Below are positions 9,088-16,240 of a stretch of DNA of 28,955 nt, in pieces (position 1 is the stretch's first letter; each line of letters opens with the position of its first letter). Origin of the DNA: a virus. The DNA lies in the IMG/VR virus record IMGVR_UViG_3300036854_000084, positions 1-28,955 of that record. One strand, given 5' to 3'. Below the pieces are notes generated by a model, which was not told the origin of the DNA, made no database searches, and saw only the letters and a program-made list of their open reading frames with translations. The translations under genes were made by a program, and so were the position numbers.

Positions 9088-9471
9088 TTAGGTGACTTGG
9101 CGGAGGTTCTTCACCGCGAGGACGACCTCATGCTTCCCGGCGATCGCGGCGGTCGTCCACTCGAAGAGCGCGATATGGCGCTCGACCGGGACGGCTTCGA
9201 TGAGGGTCGTGTCGGTCGTCTGGATGACCCAGGTGAGGAGTCCGGAGGTCGCGTCCACGGTGACGTTGTTGACGTTGAGGACGTTCTGGTGATTGCGGAT
9301 GAGCGAGTCGGTGCCGTCCTGCTTGATGACGTAGAGGGTGAGGGTCAGGGTGAGGAGGGCGGCGAACGGGATCGGCGTGACGCCGTCGTTGCCGACGAGA
9401 GTCGCGGTGTAGGTGCCGGTGGCTTTCTCGGCGATCGGGAAGACCAAGGGGTCGAGCGAGAGGCTCAGCAT
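9088..9471 (-). CDS. BppU-like N-terminal domain virion protein
   Basis: 127 residues; AGGA precedes the ATG closely. It begins LSLSLDPLVFPIAEKATGTY, then TATLVGNDGVTPIPFAALLT and LTLTLYVIKQDGT, followed by QNVLNVNNVTVDATSGLLTW, ERHIALFEWTTAA and KHEVVLAVKNLRQV. The strand pattern and the GxxLLTWxIQxxDTxLxE...HIALFEW core are those of beta-sandwich proteins related to baseplate upper proteins (BppU N-domain) and similar appendage anchors. A role in attaching fibres to the tail is plausible. The call is by pattern. Confidence 0.7.
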   Translation of the reverse strand: MLSLSLDPLVFPIAEKATGTYTATLVGNDGVTPIPFAALLTLTLTLYVIKQDGTDSLIRNHQNVLNVNNVTVDATSGLLTWVIQTTDTTLIEAVPVERHIALFEWTTAAIAGKHEVVLAVKNLRQVT

Positions 9472-10049
9472 AGATCCTCGCTGACGAGGCGCGAGACGGC
9501 GAGGGACTCGGCGAGGAGGTCTGGGGCGGTCACCGCCTGGGCAGTGAGGGCGGAGGCGGCGATGGAGCGGTCGCGCAACTCGACGCAGGGGATTGCCGGG
9601 ATGATGCCCGGGATCGCGGTGAGGATCGCCGAGGGGGTGGAGAACGCCGTCGGGACGGATCGGGTCGGCCGAGCGGGGGCGGAGGTGATCGGCGCCCAGC
9701 TCATTGTCGCGGCTTGACGGAGCTGCGCGCCGTAGGTCGGGTCGATCATCGTCAGCTCGATGCGCGGCCGGGCGGGGCGGGGAAGCGGGCCGGCGAGGAG
9801 CGGCAGCCAGGCGTCGGGCGCGACCACGGTGGGGACGTCGAATGGGACGACGATCTCCAGACGCGTGCCGACCGGGCGGAGCGGGCGCTGCGGCGGCGGG
9901 AGGAGTGGGAAGAAGGTCAGGGAGGCGAGGATGTTCGGCGCCGGGGTGTAGGCGGCGGCGAAGGGCTCCCAGGCGGTGAGGGCCTCGCGCGGGCGGTCCC
10001 GCCGGGAGAGGACCTCACTCCAGTACGGCAGCCAGTTCGAGGGATCCAT
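9465..10049 (-). CDS. Hypothetical protein in the virion cluster
   Basis: 194 residues, starting three bases after the previous stop. It begins DPSNWLPYWSEVLSRRDRPR, then EALTAWEPFAAAYTPAPNIL, a Pro-rich strand region (PLLPPPQRPLRPVGTRLEIV, VPFDVPTVVAPDAWLPLL), TMIDPTYGAQLRQA, and a C-terminal helix-rich ALTAQAVTAPDLLAESLAVS. I do not recognise the family. Position between virion genes and composition suggest a structural or assembly protein. It overlaps the next gene by seven bases. Confidence 0.65.
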   Translation of the reverse strand: MDPSNWLPYWSEVLSRRDRPREALTAWEPFAAAYTPAPNILASLTFFPLLPPPQRPLRPVGTRLEIVVPFDVPTVVAPDAWLPLLAGPLPRPARPRIELTMIDPTYGAQLRQAATMSWAPITSAPARPTRSVPTAFSTPSAILTAIPGIIPAIPCVELRDRSIAASALTAQAVTAPDLLAESLAVSRLVSEDLC

Positions 10050-10052
10050 CGA

Positions 10053-10361
10053 TCAGACTCCGGCGGCGCGGCGGAGGCGGTCTCGGGCTTCGCTGCGCGC
10101 GAGCCGCCGCTCCCACGGGAGACAGCGACCGTCGCCGTGGCACGGGAGGCAGACGGGTCTCATGCAGACCAGACAGAAGGCGCCGGGCTCCTCGCGGAAC
10201 TGTCCCGACGGGCCAAGCGGGATCAGGTAGATCGTCGAGGCGGTGCGGGGCTTCACCAGGACGATCTTGTGGCAATGCCCGCAGGAGATCGTGTCGAACT
10301 CGGCGAACGGCGTCGGTCCGTCGGGGTCGGTGATCGTGAGATACCCGCCAGGCGCGCGCAT
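10053..10361 (-). CDS. Cysteine-rich zinc-binding phage protein
   Basis: 102 residues from the ATG at 10361; longer frames overlap the gene before. The N-terminus (MRAPGGYLTITDPDG) leads to FDTISCGHCHKIVLVKPRTA and then AFCLVCMRPVCLPCHGDGRC followed by LPWERRL. Seven cysteines plus histidines in CxxC groups indicate one or two zinc sites. The pattern CGHCxxIVxVKP...AFCxxCxRPxCLxC...CxPWE recurs in small phage proteins of structural clusters. It may be a minor virion protein or assembly factor, or bind nucleic acid. The zinc call is strong and the role unknown. Confidence 0.8.
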   Translation of the reverse strand: MRAPGGYLTITDPDGPTPFAEFDTISCGHCHKIVLVKPRTASTIYLIPLGPSGQFREEPGAFCLVCMRPVCLPCHGDGRCLPWERRLARSEARDRLRRAAGV

Positions 10362-10363
10362 CC

Positions 10364-10816
10364 CTACCGCTCGTTGGCGTGGACGGTCGCCGAGATCGCC
10401 ACCGCGGAGGCGGTGGGCGTCTGGATGCCGACCCCGTTGGAGGCGGTCGCCGGGGTCGTAATCCGGCAATCGTCGCGGACCGCCTGCCAGCGGATCGTCG
10501 CACGCTGATTCGCCGGGATCGCGAGCATCACCGCGTTGGCGGTGTAGGTCGGCTCGACGGTGTTCAGCTCGCCCGAGTCGGACTCAGTCGCGGCGTCGGC
10601 GGGATCGAGCGGCTGCGGGGTGACCGGCGTGTTGGTGCCGGGGGCGGTGCAGCGCTGCAGCAGCCAGAGGAAGGCATTGTCCGCCGGCGCCGCCTCGGAG
10701 CCGAAGATCAGATCGAAGATCTCCAGCCGGCGCGGGCGGGTCGCGTCGGCCACCCAGGTGCCGAGCGAGGCGGTGGTGGAGGCGGTGCGGTTGAGCTGAA
10801 CGGCGTAGTTCGCCAT
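10364..10816 (-). CDS. Conserved small virion protein (NRTAxxxxSxGTWVAD type)
   Basis: 150 residues with GGAG six bases before the ATG. It begins ANYAVQLNRTASTTASLGTW, continues VADATRPRRLEIFDLIFGSE and then FLWLLQRCTAPGTNT, LDPADAATESDSGE and VMLAIPANQRATIRWQAV, ending ATASNGVGIQTPTASAVAIS. This is a beta-sandwich-like protein that recurs in the structural clusters of uncultured tailed phages; I recognise the pattern but no function is proven. The next gene starts three bases after its stop. Confidence 0.8.
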   Translation of the reverse strand: MANYAVQLNRTASTTASLGTWVADATRPRRLEIFDLIFGSEAAPADNAFLWLLQRCTAPGTNTPVTPQPLDPADAATESDSGELNTVEPTYTANAVMLAIPANQRATIRWQAVRDDCRITTPATASNGVGIQTPTASAVAISATVHANER

Positions 10817-10834
10817 GAAACACTCCTTCGACCG

Positions 10835-10978
10835 TCAAGATCGGCGAGGGCTGGACAGACGCCAAGGATGCCGGCCGATTATAGCGAGGACGAGCGCGAT
10901 CCCCACACCCATGAGGGTCCGCAGCGGCGTCACACTCGGGGCGGGCGGCGCTCCGACCCGGGAAAGGAGGAGGCTCAT
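10835..10978 (-). CDS. 47-aa single-span membrane microprotein
   Basis: 47 residues, starting at the TGATG overlap with the gene before. The sequence is MSLLLSRVGAPPAPSVTPLR, then TLMGVGIALVLAIIGRHPWR and a basic LSSPRRS. One hydrophobic span lies at about residues 21-35 with positive charge after it. The only ribosome site would be within the upstream gene, so coupling is likely. No family is recognised. A membrane microprotein amid virion genes is unusual; it might act in lysis, superinfection exclusion or virion entry, none of which can be chosen from sequence. Confidence 0.5.
   Translation of the reverse strand: MSLLLSRVGAPPAPSVTPLRTLMGVGIALVLAIIGRHPWRLSSPRRS
10878..10883 (-). promoter_or_regulatory. 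Perfect TATAAT inside the microprotein gene, possible internal promoter
   Basis: TATAAT occurs on the minus strand about 60 bases before the next gene (start 10816). The hexamer 17 bases upstream is GTGGGG, far from TTGACA. It also encodes part of the membrane span (Ala-Ile-Ile, using the codon ATA, rare in such GC-rich genes). It could start transcription of the virion genes downstream, but may be coincidence. Confidence 0.2.
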
Positions 10979-11682
10979 CAGAACGCCGCCACTTCCGCCC
11001 ACGCGATCAGGACCGTGAGAATCCCCGTGCCCGCCGCGGGCCAGACGGTGCGGTTCCTGACGACGACCCCTTCGTTCTGCGCGAGCACGATCGGATGGTC
11101 GCCGTCGGCCATCGAGAAGTCCAGATCCATGCCGTCAAACGTCGGCATGATGACTTCTTCGGTCGCGGCGGCCGGATTGACCCGGTTGCCTTTCCGCAGC
11201 GACTGGGCAAACGGGAACGCGTCGAAGGTGTGCGTGCCGGCGGTGAGCGCCCCCGTGGTCGCGATCCGCACGTCGGTCACCAGCGACGTGCCCATGCTAG
11301 TCCGCAGCTTGGCGTTGTTGCCCGTGGGCGTGAGGGTCGTCCCGCCGGTGTGCGACCCGGTATAGCTGCGCACGATGAACGCGTCGAACGAGGTGTGATC
11401 GGTGAGCGTCGCCGCGGTAAACAGCGTCAGCGGCAGAAAGCGGGTCTTGAACTTGGTCAGGACGGCGAACCGGGTCGCGTCCCCCCAGCGAAAGGCGAAG
11501 ACGTGCCCCGCAGTCGCGGTGCCGGCAGCTAAGGTCGCCGCCAGCGTCCCCGTCATCGACTGGATACGATAGTGGCCGAGCGCGCCGTACTCGATGGGAT
11601 AGCAGGCGACCTTGGCCGCCCGGAATGTCGTCCCGGCCACATCCGCCACGATGCCGCTGTTGCCTTGGAGTTGAATCGCCAT
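10978..11682 (-). CDS. Conserved virion structural protein
   Basis: 234 residues from the ATG at 11682, which has TGAGGA about four bases upstream; longer forms to 11766 overlap the gene before. It begins AIQLQGNSGIVADVAGTTFR, has YPIEYGALGHYRIQSMTG, FRWGDATRFAVLTKFKTRF, LRTSMGTSLVTDVRIATTGA and ends in HPIVLAQNEGVVVRNRT and IAWAEVAAF. The start and the xxLAQNEGxVxR motif are recurrent in a beta-rich virion protein family that I know from many phage contigs. A head or tail surface position is plausible. The stop overlaps the next ATG by one base. Confidence 0.75.
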   Translation of the reverse strand: MAIQLQGNSGIVADVAGTTFRAAKVACYPIEYGALGHYRIQSMTGTLAATLAAGTATAGHVFAFRWGDATRFAVLTKFKTRFLPLTLFTAATLTDHTSFDAFIVRSYTGSHTGGTTLTPTGNNAKLRTSMGTSLVTDVRIATTGALTAGTHTFDAFPFAQSLRKGNRVNPAAATEEVIMPTFDGMDLDFSMADGDHPIVLAQNEGVVVRNRTVWPAAGTGILTVLIAWAEVAAF

Positions 11683-11689
11683 CAGATCC

Positions 11690-12073
11690 TCAGTTCCAGA
11701 CCCACGCGATGGTCCATTGCCCGTAGAGCCGAGTGCCGTACCCACCGACGCGTGGCATCCCGTCACCGGAGGGCGCCCCGATCGCGCCCGTCGCGGCGGC
11801 TCCCTCGCCCCCCGGCTGGAGTCCTTCGGTCAGTTGGCTCGTGTTGAAGCCGTAGATCGTGAAGCCGGTCCCGGCGACGATGTCCGCGGCGAACACCGCC
11901 AGGGTCTCGACCATGTGCTCGGTGTCGGTGTGATCGGCCGTCGCCACGGGGCGGATCCACGCCTCGACGAGCGAGCCGGCGACGATGCCGGCCTGCCCCG
12001 TCACCGCGACCGAGGCGTCGGACTTCCCGGGGAACGCGCCGAAGTCCAGAATCGCCGTGCCTTGCGCGCCCAT
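11690..12073 (-). CDS. Conserved small virion protein (GxATLDFGAFPG type)
   Basis: 127 residues from the ATG at 12073, overlapping the previous stop by one base (TGATG). It begins GAQGTAILDFGAFPGKSDAS, continues VAVTGQAGIVAGSLVEAWIR, and has GTGFTIYGFNTSQLTEG and a C-terminal YGQWTIAWVWN. I recognise this as a recurrent beta-rich protein in structural clusters of uncultured tailed phages, without a proven role. Longer forms starting at 12166 overlap the modular gene and are rejected. Confidence 0.75.
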   Translation of the reverse strand: MGAQGTAILDFGAFPGKSDASVAVTGQAGIVAGSLVEAWIRPVATADHTDTEHMVETLAVFAADIVAGTGFTIYGFNTSQLTEGLQPGGEGAAATGAIGAPSGDGMPRVGGYGTRLYGQWTIAWVWN

Positions 12074-13737
12074 CACGCCTCCAGGACGTACGAGAGATGG
12101 CCGCGGACGCCGACCGCGCCGCCCAGATTCAGGACGAGCGCCTGATTCACGGCGGTCTCCAGCCAATGGCCTTGGCCGGGGGCAATCGCGGGGGCGACCG
12201 CGCCGCCGTTGGCCGCCAGACTCATCGCCCCGCTCAGATTGCCCGCGGCGCCGGACTTCCAGCGGGCGGTGACGGCGGCGTCCGCCACGAGGACGTAGCT
12301 CAGGACTTTGACCTTCCGCGTCGCGTCGGCGGCGACGAGCGTGTTATCGCCGCTGGCCGCGACGTCGATCGCTGCGAAGTTGAGCGCCAGACCCCGCCGC
12401 AGATCCATCCGCCAATCGGCGGACCCCGCCGACCCCTGGTTGCTCGTGGTCGTGCCGGAGACCGGAACGGCGGACTGATCCGAGGCGAGGACGACCGGCG
12501 TCGAGGCCGCCATCGTCTTCTGACCCTGGGTGTTGATCCGGCCCGTGAAGGTCGCGTCGAGGAGGAGGGCTGAGGTATTGAGATTGGTGCCGGCGTTGGC
12601 GGTGACGGCGCCGATGACGTTCGATCCGGCCGGGAGGGGAGCGTCGATGGTGGCCGAGGCCCAGAGCCGCCCCGCCGACATCTGCAGGAACTCGTAGTCG
12701 CCATCCGTGTTGGAGGTGTTGGCGGGGGTGGCCTTGCGGATCGCCAGCGCGCCCATGCCGATGTCGCCTGAGAGCGAAGCGGCGTCTTCGTTGTGCGCCG
12801 CCAGCGAGGTCGTGCTAGAAGTGTCTTCGATCGCCTGGAGATGTCCAGCGTTAACGGCCTGCGTGGTCTCCAGGGCCAAGGCGGAGGTATTGAGGTTCGT
12901 CCCGGCGTTGGCGGTGACGGCGCCGGCGACCTGCACCGGATTGGTCGCGGTCCCGCCGGGCACCGCCCCACCGCTCCCCGGCAGCGCCAGACCGAACATC
13001 GTCACCGGATCAATACCCGCCCCGGTGTCGTAGTCGGCGGTCTTGGTCCCCTGCACGTCGATGGGCACCTGGAGCGGTTCCCACGACGATCCCCCGTTGG
13101 ACGAGATGCCAATCGGGAAGAGATTCTCCGACCCGGTCGGCGCCGTCCCCGACAGGATCACATTGGTCTCACGCGATCGGATCGGGTTGGTGACGGTGCC
13201 GCCAGCGACGGCGCCGCCGGAGGCGGGGAGCGCGACGCCGAACATCGTCACCGTGTCGGTGCCGGCGCCGGTGTCGTAGTCGGCGGTCTTCGTGCCGATG
13301 ACGGTGATCTGGTCGGACTGCTTGACGTAGAGTTCGCCCTTCGCCGTGCTGTTGAGGGCGGTGACGTCGCCGTCGGCGGAGGTCTCCGAGGCGAGGGTGT
13401 CGCGACGCCGCGCGATGAGTTGCGTGCCGGTCGGGTTGGCGGCTGAGGCGTCGTCCTCGGTGTACTGCGTCCCACCGCCGACCGAGACCGGGTCGCCGGC
13501 GGTGTCGCGCAGGGTCACCGCGACCGGGTTGGAGTTGGCGAAGTCGAAGACGGTCGCCTTGATCGCGGGATCCACCCCGTCGAGGAGGGCGCCGTCCCCG
13601 CCGCCGCCTCCCCCGCCGATGGTCCGGACGACCAGCCCCGGATCAGACGCGCCGGGCGCCGCGGTCGAGACCAGGGTTTCGAGCGATCCGTCGGCGGAGG
13701 TCAGGACGACTTTGTGAACGGTGGGATCGAGGCTCAT
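12073..13737 (-). CDS. Modular repeat virion protein (fibre or surface-display type)
   Basis: 554 residues assembled from repeated blocks. Block A (E-D-x-A ... R ... T-x-A ... DGD ... L) occurs at about 91-140 and 315-364. Block B, GTKTADYDTGAGxDxVTMFG, occurs at about 148-183 and 230-265. Block C, AVTANAGTNLNTSALxLE/D, occurs at about 273-289 and 377-393. The C-terminal ~120 residues (ALNFAAIDVAASGDN onward, with LVLNLGGAVGVRGHLSYVLE) look like a beta-sandwich. Such block-built proteins occur as head or tail fibres and virion surface proteins. A seven-glycine run lies at about 41-47. No transmembrane or enzymatic motif is visible. It ends by overlapping the next start by one base. Confidence 0.7.
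   Translation of the reverse strand: MSLDPTVHKVVLTSADGSLETLVSTAAPGASDPGLVVRTIGGGGGGGDGALLDGVDPAIKATVFDFANSNPVAVTLRDTAGDPVSVGGGTQYTEDDASAANPTGTQLIARRRDTLASETSADGDVTALNSTAKGELYVKQSDQITVIGTKTADYDTGAGTDTVTMFGVALPASGGAVAGGTVTNPIRSRETNVILSGTAPTGSENLFPIGISSNGGSSWEPLQVPIDVQGTKTADYDTGAGIDPVTMFGLALPGSGGAVPGGTATNPVQVAGAVTANAGTNLNTSALALETTQAVNAGHLQAIEDTSSTTSLAAHNEDAASLSGDIGMGALAIRKATPANTSNTDGDYEFLQMSAGRLWASATIDAPLPAGSNVIGAVTANAGTNLNTSALLLDATFTGRINTQGQKTMAASTPVVLASDQSAVPVSGTTTSNQGSAGSADWRMDLRRGLALNFAAIDVAASGDNTLVAADATRKVKVLSYVLVADAAVTARWKSGAAGNLSGAMSLAANGGAVAPAIAPGQGHWLETAVNQALVLNLGGAVGVRGHLSYVLEA
12884..12930 (-). repeat. DNA-level copy of block C in the modular protein (second copy about 12572-12618)
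   Basis: The stretch that encodes AVTANAGTNLNTSAL is present here and again at about 12572-12618 with only a few base changes, lying in the same frame and orientation about 310 bases apart. Near-identity at the base level, including third codon positions, suggests a recent duplication or ongoing recombination between the copies. Confidence 0.65.
12955..13052 (-). repeat. DNA-level copy of block B in the modular protein (second copy about 13195-13293)
   Basis: These bases encode the GTKTADYDTGAG block and its following Gly/Ala-rich turn. A related copy about 240 bases away differs at scattered third positions, so this pair looks older than the block C pair. Both lie in frame within the 554-aa gene. 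Confidence 0.6.
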
Positions 13738-13747
13738 GGCGCCGCGC

Positions 13748-14233
13748 CTAGCCGTAGGTCGGCTCGAAGTAGCCGACGAGGCGGACCGCGCCGGCGGCGT
13801 TCGCGAGCTTCGCCGTCGGAGAGCGGTTGATCAGGAGGACGTGCCACTTCCCGCCGCGATCGGCGAGCGGGATGGACGGGTCCTCGACGTCGAAGTCCGC
13901 ATAGGGGAGGTCGACGTTGGTCGCCTGGTAGACGAAGGCGGCATTGGCGGCGTACTGGACGCCGTCCGAGGCGGTGAAGCGGTAGGAGGCGAGGAAGCTG
14001 TCTTCACCGAGGGACGCGCCGGTGAGCGTCCGGCGCCCGAAGAACACCAGCTCCCAGGCGAGGTTCTGCACCGAGAAGAACACTAGGTGTCGGATGATCG
14101 AGCGGGAGTGCATCCCGGCGGAGACGGCGGAAATAATCGGGAGGTGCTCGGCGACGGACTGCCCGGTCGTGATGGCGGCGAGGAAGTGCGTCGCCGGATC
14201 CGATCGCGTCGGGAAAACATTCCCCCGCTGCAT
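13748..14233 (-). CDS. Probable virion structural protein
   Basis: 161 residues starting just after the previous stop, without a clear ribosome site, so probably coupled. The sequence contains HSRSIIRHLVFFSVQNLAWE, LVFFGRRTLTGASLGEDSFL, and YQATNVDLPYADFDVEDPSI, ending RLVGYFEPTYG. Alternating hydrophobic strands, with DLPYxD and a GKWHVLLINRS strand, give the look of a beta-sandwich virion protein. I recognise the general type from uncultured phage tail or neck clusters, not a named family. Confidence 0.65.
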   Translation of the reverse strand: MQRGNVFPTRSDPATHFLAAITTGQSVAEHLPIISAVSAGMHSRSIIRHLVFFSVQNLAWELVFFGRRTLTGASLGEDSFLASYRFTASDGVQYAANAAFVYQATNVDLPYADFDVEDPSIPLADRGGKWHVLLINRSPTAKLANAAGAVRLVGYFEPTYG

Positions 14234-14240
14234 CGGCGAC

Positions 14241-14546
14241 TCAGTACGGGATCCCCAGGATGTGCAGGGTGCCGGTGCCGAAGGCCCAGAGATCGGAGAG
14301 TTTCAAGGGGCCGGTCTCGAAGGGGCCGAGGGTGAGCGTGCCGGCGACCGCGATGGAGTTGCCGTAGACGGTGGCGCTGACGGTGTTGGCCGAGCCGATC
14401 TGGATCGCGCCGGTCTCCGCCTGGAGGAGGAGCTGGCGATACGGGATGTCGGAGACGGCGTCGATGGCGCCGGCGGGGCCGCCATAGGCATCGCTGACAC
14501 GCTTGGCGGCGCCGGCGAGGGCGAGCTGCAGGGACCGGGCGGCCAT
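14241..14546 (-). CDS. Small virion protein, beta-rich
   Basis: 101 residues after a strong AGGGAGGAGG site. A helical start (AARSLQLALAGAAKRVSDAY) is followed by IPYRQLLLQAETGAIQIGSA, NTVSATVYGNSIAV and then LGPFETGPLKLSDLWAFGTG, ending LHILGIPY. The pattern QxxxGxIxIG...GPF.TGP.KLSDLYxxG... is one I recognise from small virion-associated proteins of tailed phages that line up beside capsid or tail genes. The role is not established. The next gene starts seven bases after its stop. Confidence 0.7.
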   Translation of the reverse strand: MAARSLQLALAGAAKRVSDAYGGPAGAIDAVSDIPYRQLLLQAETGAIQIGSANTVSATVYGNSIAVAGTLTLGPFETGPLKLSDLWAFGTGTLHILGIPY

Positions 14547-14555
14547 CCCTCCTCC

Positions 14556-14855
14556 CTATTTGTCGACGTTCTGCGGTGAGCGGGACGTGAGGTTCGGCGG
14601 CTCCGGGGGCGTCTCGTTCGGCTCGAAGCGCGTCGGGAGGGACGGGAGGCCGGAGACCGAGTTGGCGGACTCGGCGGTCTCGGTGCGGGTGACGGGCTGC
14701 TTGGCGCCGTCCCACGGGATGCCGGTGAGTCCCTCGCCGGCGTTGTTGTCGCCCTCGGCGTTCGGATCGGAGCCGCGCGAGGTCACCCCGGCGCCGGCGA
14801 GATCGGACGTATCCGGGTAGATCGGGTTGTTGAACGGCGTCTTCAGATCACCCAT
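14556..14855 (-). CDS. Hypothetical acidic low-complexity protein
   Basis: 99 residues with a good ribosome site (GGAGGG, five bases before the ATG). It is rich in Asn, Asp, Pro, Gly and Ser: LKTPFNNPIYPDTSDLAGAG, then SDPNAEGDNNAGEGLTGIPW, and an end LTSRSPQNVDK. It is probably disordered and acidic. No family is recognised. Its place between an adaptor-like gene and a virion protein suggests a structural accessory or chaperone, without direct evidence. Confidence 0.6.
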   Translation of the reverse strand: MGDLKTPFNNPIYPDTSDLAGAGVTSRGSDPNAEGDNNAGEGLTGIPWDGAKQPVTRTETAESANSVSGLPSLPTRFEPNETPPEPPNLTSRSPQNVDK

Positions 14856-14867
14856 CGAGACCCTCCG

Positions 14868-15815
14868 TCAGTAGAAGTCGGCGAGCGTGGCATCCGAGCT
14901 GCGCAGCGCCTGGTCATTGTATGCGAGATCGGCGAGGGGCCAGCGTTCCCAGTGGACGGTCGCGAGGTCGTCGGGGGACTGGTCGTCGTCGCGCAGACTG
15001 AGGCGCTGGACGCCGGCGTAGAACTCCGCCTGCTTGGTCTTCGCGAGATCGAGATTGAAGTACGGGTTGCGCTGATCGACCGTGCCCGGCCAGGACGCCG
15101 CGTGCCAGAGGGCGCCGGCGACGAGGACTTCGCCCCCTTCCGCGAGGACGCCCGAGAAGGTCGAGGTGTCGTCGAGCCGGGGCGGCTGGCGGTTGTAGAG
15201 CGCCGGATAGGAGCGCGCGGCGGTCGGACGGGGCCAGTACTCGTAGCGCACCCGCGCGAGGGTGGCGGCGACTGGGGAGGTCGTCGTCGCGATGAGCGCG
15301 CGCGGGCCGGAGTCAGACGCCGTCCGCGAGGGGTCGAGGATGTTGAGCTGATCCTCGGTGATCCAGTACGGGAGGCGGCGCTGGGTGTAGGGATCGGCGA
15401 TGAGCCGGAAGGACTCGAAGTCGGCCGGGAGCGTCGCGAAGCCGTCGTAGATAGTCGCCGCGACGCCGACCTGGGAGGTCTCGCCGTACGCCGTGTCGAG
15501 TGTGAGCGTGTTCACGTCGGGGACCGCGAGAATCGTGTAGGCCGGGTAGGACGTGACGCGGAAGGTCCGCCCGGCGTCGCCCGTGACGAAGAGTCCCGCC
15601 GAGGTCACCGTGGCCGAGCCGTTGGTCACCGTCACCGCCGCGATCGCACGCGCGGCGCCGATCGTCAGGCGGAGATCGCCCTTGAGGAACGTCCAGTGCC
15701 GCACGCGCGCGAGCGTCTTCCACGCGTCGTTCACCCACTCGCGCACGAGGAAGGTCGGCGCGAGCGGCACGTGCAGCTTGACCGTCCGCCAGGCGTAGCC
15801 GAAGTCTTGCGCCAT
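14868..15815 (-). CDS. Neck/head-tail adaptor-like protein 1
   Basis: 315 residues. The start VPLAPTFLVREWVNDAWKTL with ARVRHWTFLKGDL resembles the helical N-terminus of phage adaptor proteins that stack under the portal. A beta-rich middle follows (VTVTNGSATVTSAG, TFRVTSYPAYTILAVPDVNT). LPADFESFRLIADPYTQRRL, and later a helical end, LVAGALWHAASWPG and LDLAKTKQAEFYAGVQRL, match the pattern strands-then-helices seen in adaptor-like proteins of many uncultured phages. An in-frame TGA just upstream fixes the ATG at 15815, which has no ribosome site. Two further proteins of this general design occur at 5625-6359 and 4999-5628. The exact role (ring protein versus tail assembly factor) is inferred. 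Confidence 0.65.
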   Translation of the reverse strand: MAQDFGYAWRTVKLHVPLAPTFLVREWVNDAWKTLARVRHWTFLKGDLRLTIGAARAIAAVTVTNGSATVTSAGLFVTGDAGRTFRVTSYPAYTILAVPDVNTLTLDTAYGETSQVGVAATIYDGFATLPADFESFRLIADPYTQRRLPYWITEDQLNILDPSRTASDSGPRALIATTTSPVAATLARVRYEYWPRPTAARSYPALYNRQPPRLDDTSTFSGVLAEGGEVLVAGALWHAASWPGTVDQRNPYFNLDLAKTKQAEFYAGVQRLSLRDDDQSPDDLATVHWERWPLADLAYNDQALRSSDATLADFY

Positions 15816-15918
15816 GACTCAAGGAAACACCACGGCAGCGTCGGCACCCAACCACGCCGTCCGGGGCGGACGACGGTTCCCAGCGGGTTTGCCCCGACGC
15901 CGCCGCGGCGGTGCGCGC
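15816..15918 (-). other. 103-base intergenic gap with 12-bp palindrome
   Basis: I find no coding sequence here in any minus-strand frame longer than about ten codons. The gap contains the perfect palindrome CCGCCGCGGCGG at 15900-15911, just after the upstream stop, with no T-run behind it, so a classical terminator is unlikely. The downstream ATG at 15815 has no Shine-Dalgarno site and an in-frame TGA two codons before it. A promoter or regulatory hairpin may be present, but no clear -35/-10 pair is seen. Confidence 0.4.
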
Positions 15919-16227
15919 CTAGTTGCCGAACACCACCAGCGATCCGGTGAAGGTCGAGAGGTTCGTCGTGTTGGCGACCTCCGCGTTGGTCGACGGGACG
16001 ATCCACTCCAGACGATTGGTGGTGATGTTCCACGCGCCAATCCGGACCGTCGTCCCGTCGGTGATCACCGCGGCGAGGAGCGCGACGATCTTGCCCAGCC
16101 CGAAGACCGACGGGCTGACGTCCTCCCCGCCGGTCGCGTAGGAAGCCGGCCCCGTCCACCGCGCGACCCGTACCAAGTGCGCGTTGGTGTTGTCGAAGTA
16201 GTTCCCGACGCTGCGATCGAGCGGCAT
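15919..16227 (-). CDS. Small beta-rich virion-type protein
   Basis: 102 residues, with an AAGGGG site six bases before the ATG. The sequence WTGPASYATGGEDVSPSVFG, then LGKIVALLAAVITDGTTVRI and NRLEWIVPS, shows the YxTGGxxxxPxxxGLGxI pattern common in small phage virion proteins near the capsid gene. The alternation of hydrophobic and polar residues indicates beta strands. The role is unknown; a head surface or capsid-associated protein is likely. It ends 103 bases before the next gene, the longest gap in the window. Confidence 0.7.
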   Translation of the reverse strand: MPLDRSVGNYFDNTNAHLVRVARWTGPASYATGGEDVSPSVFGLGKIVALLAAVITDGTTVRIGAWNITTNRLEWIVPSTNAEVANTTNLSTFTGSLVVFGN

Positions 16228-16240
16228 CAGTCACCCCTTC

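Noticed and set aside
14200-14230. A-rich stretch as terminator tail
   Set aside because: The only run of four A bases (near 14215 on the plus strand) has no GC-rich stem before it on the minus strand.
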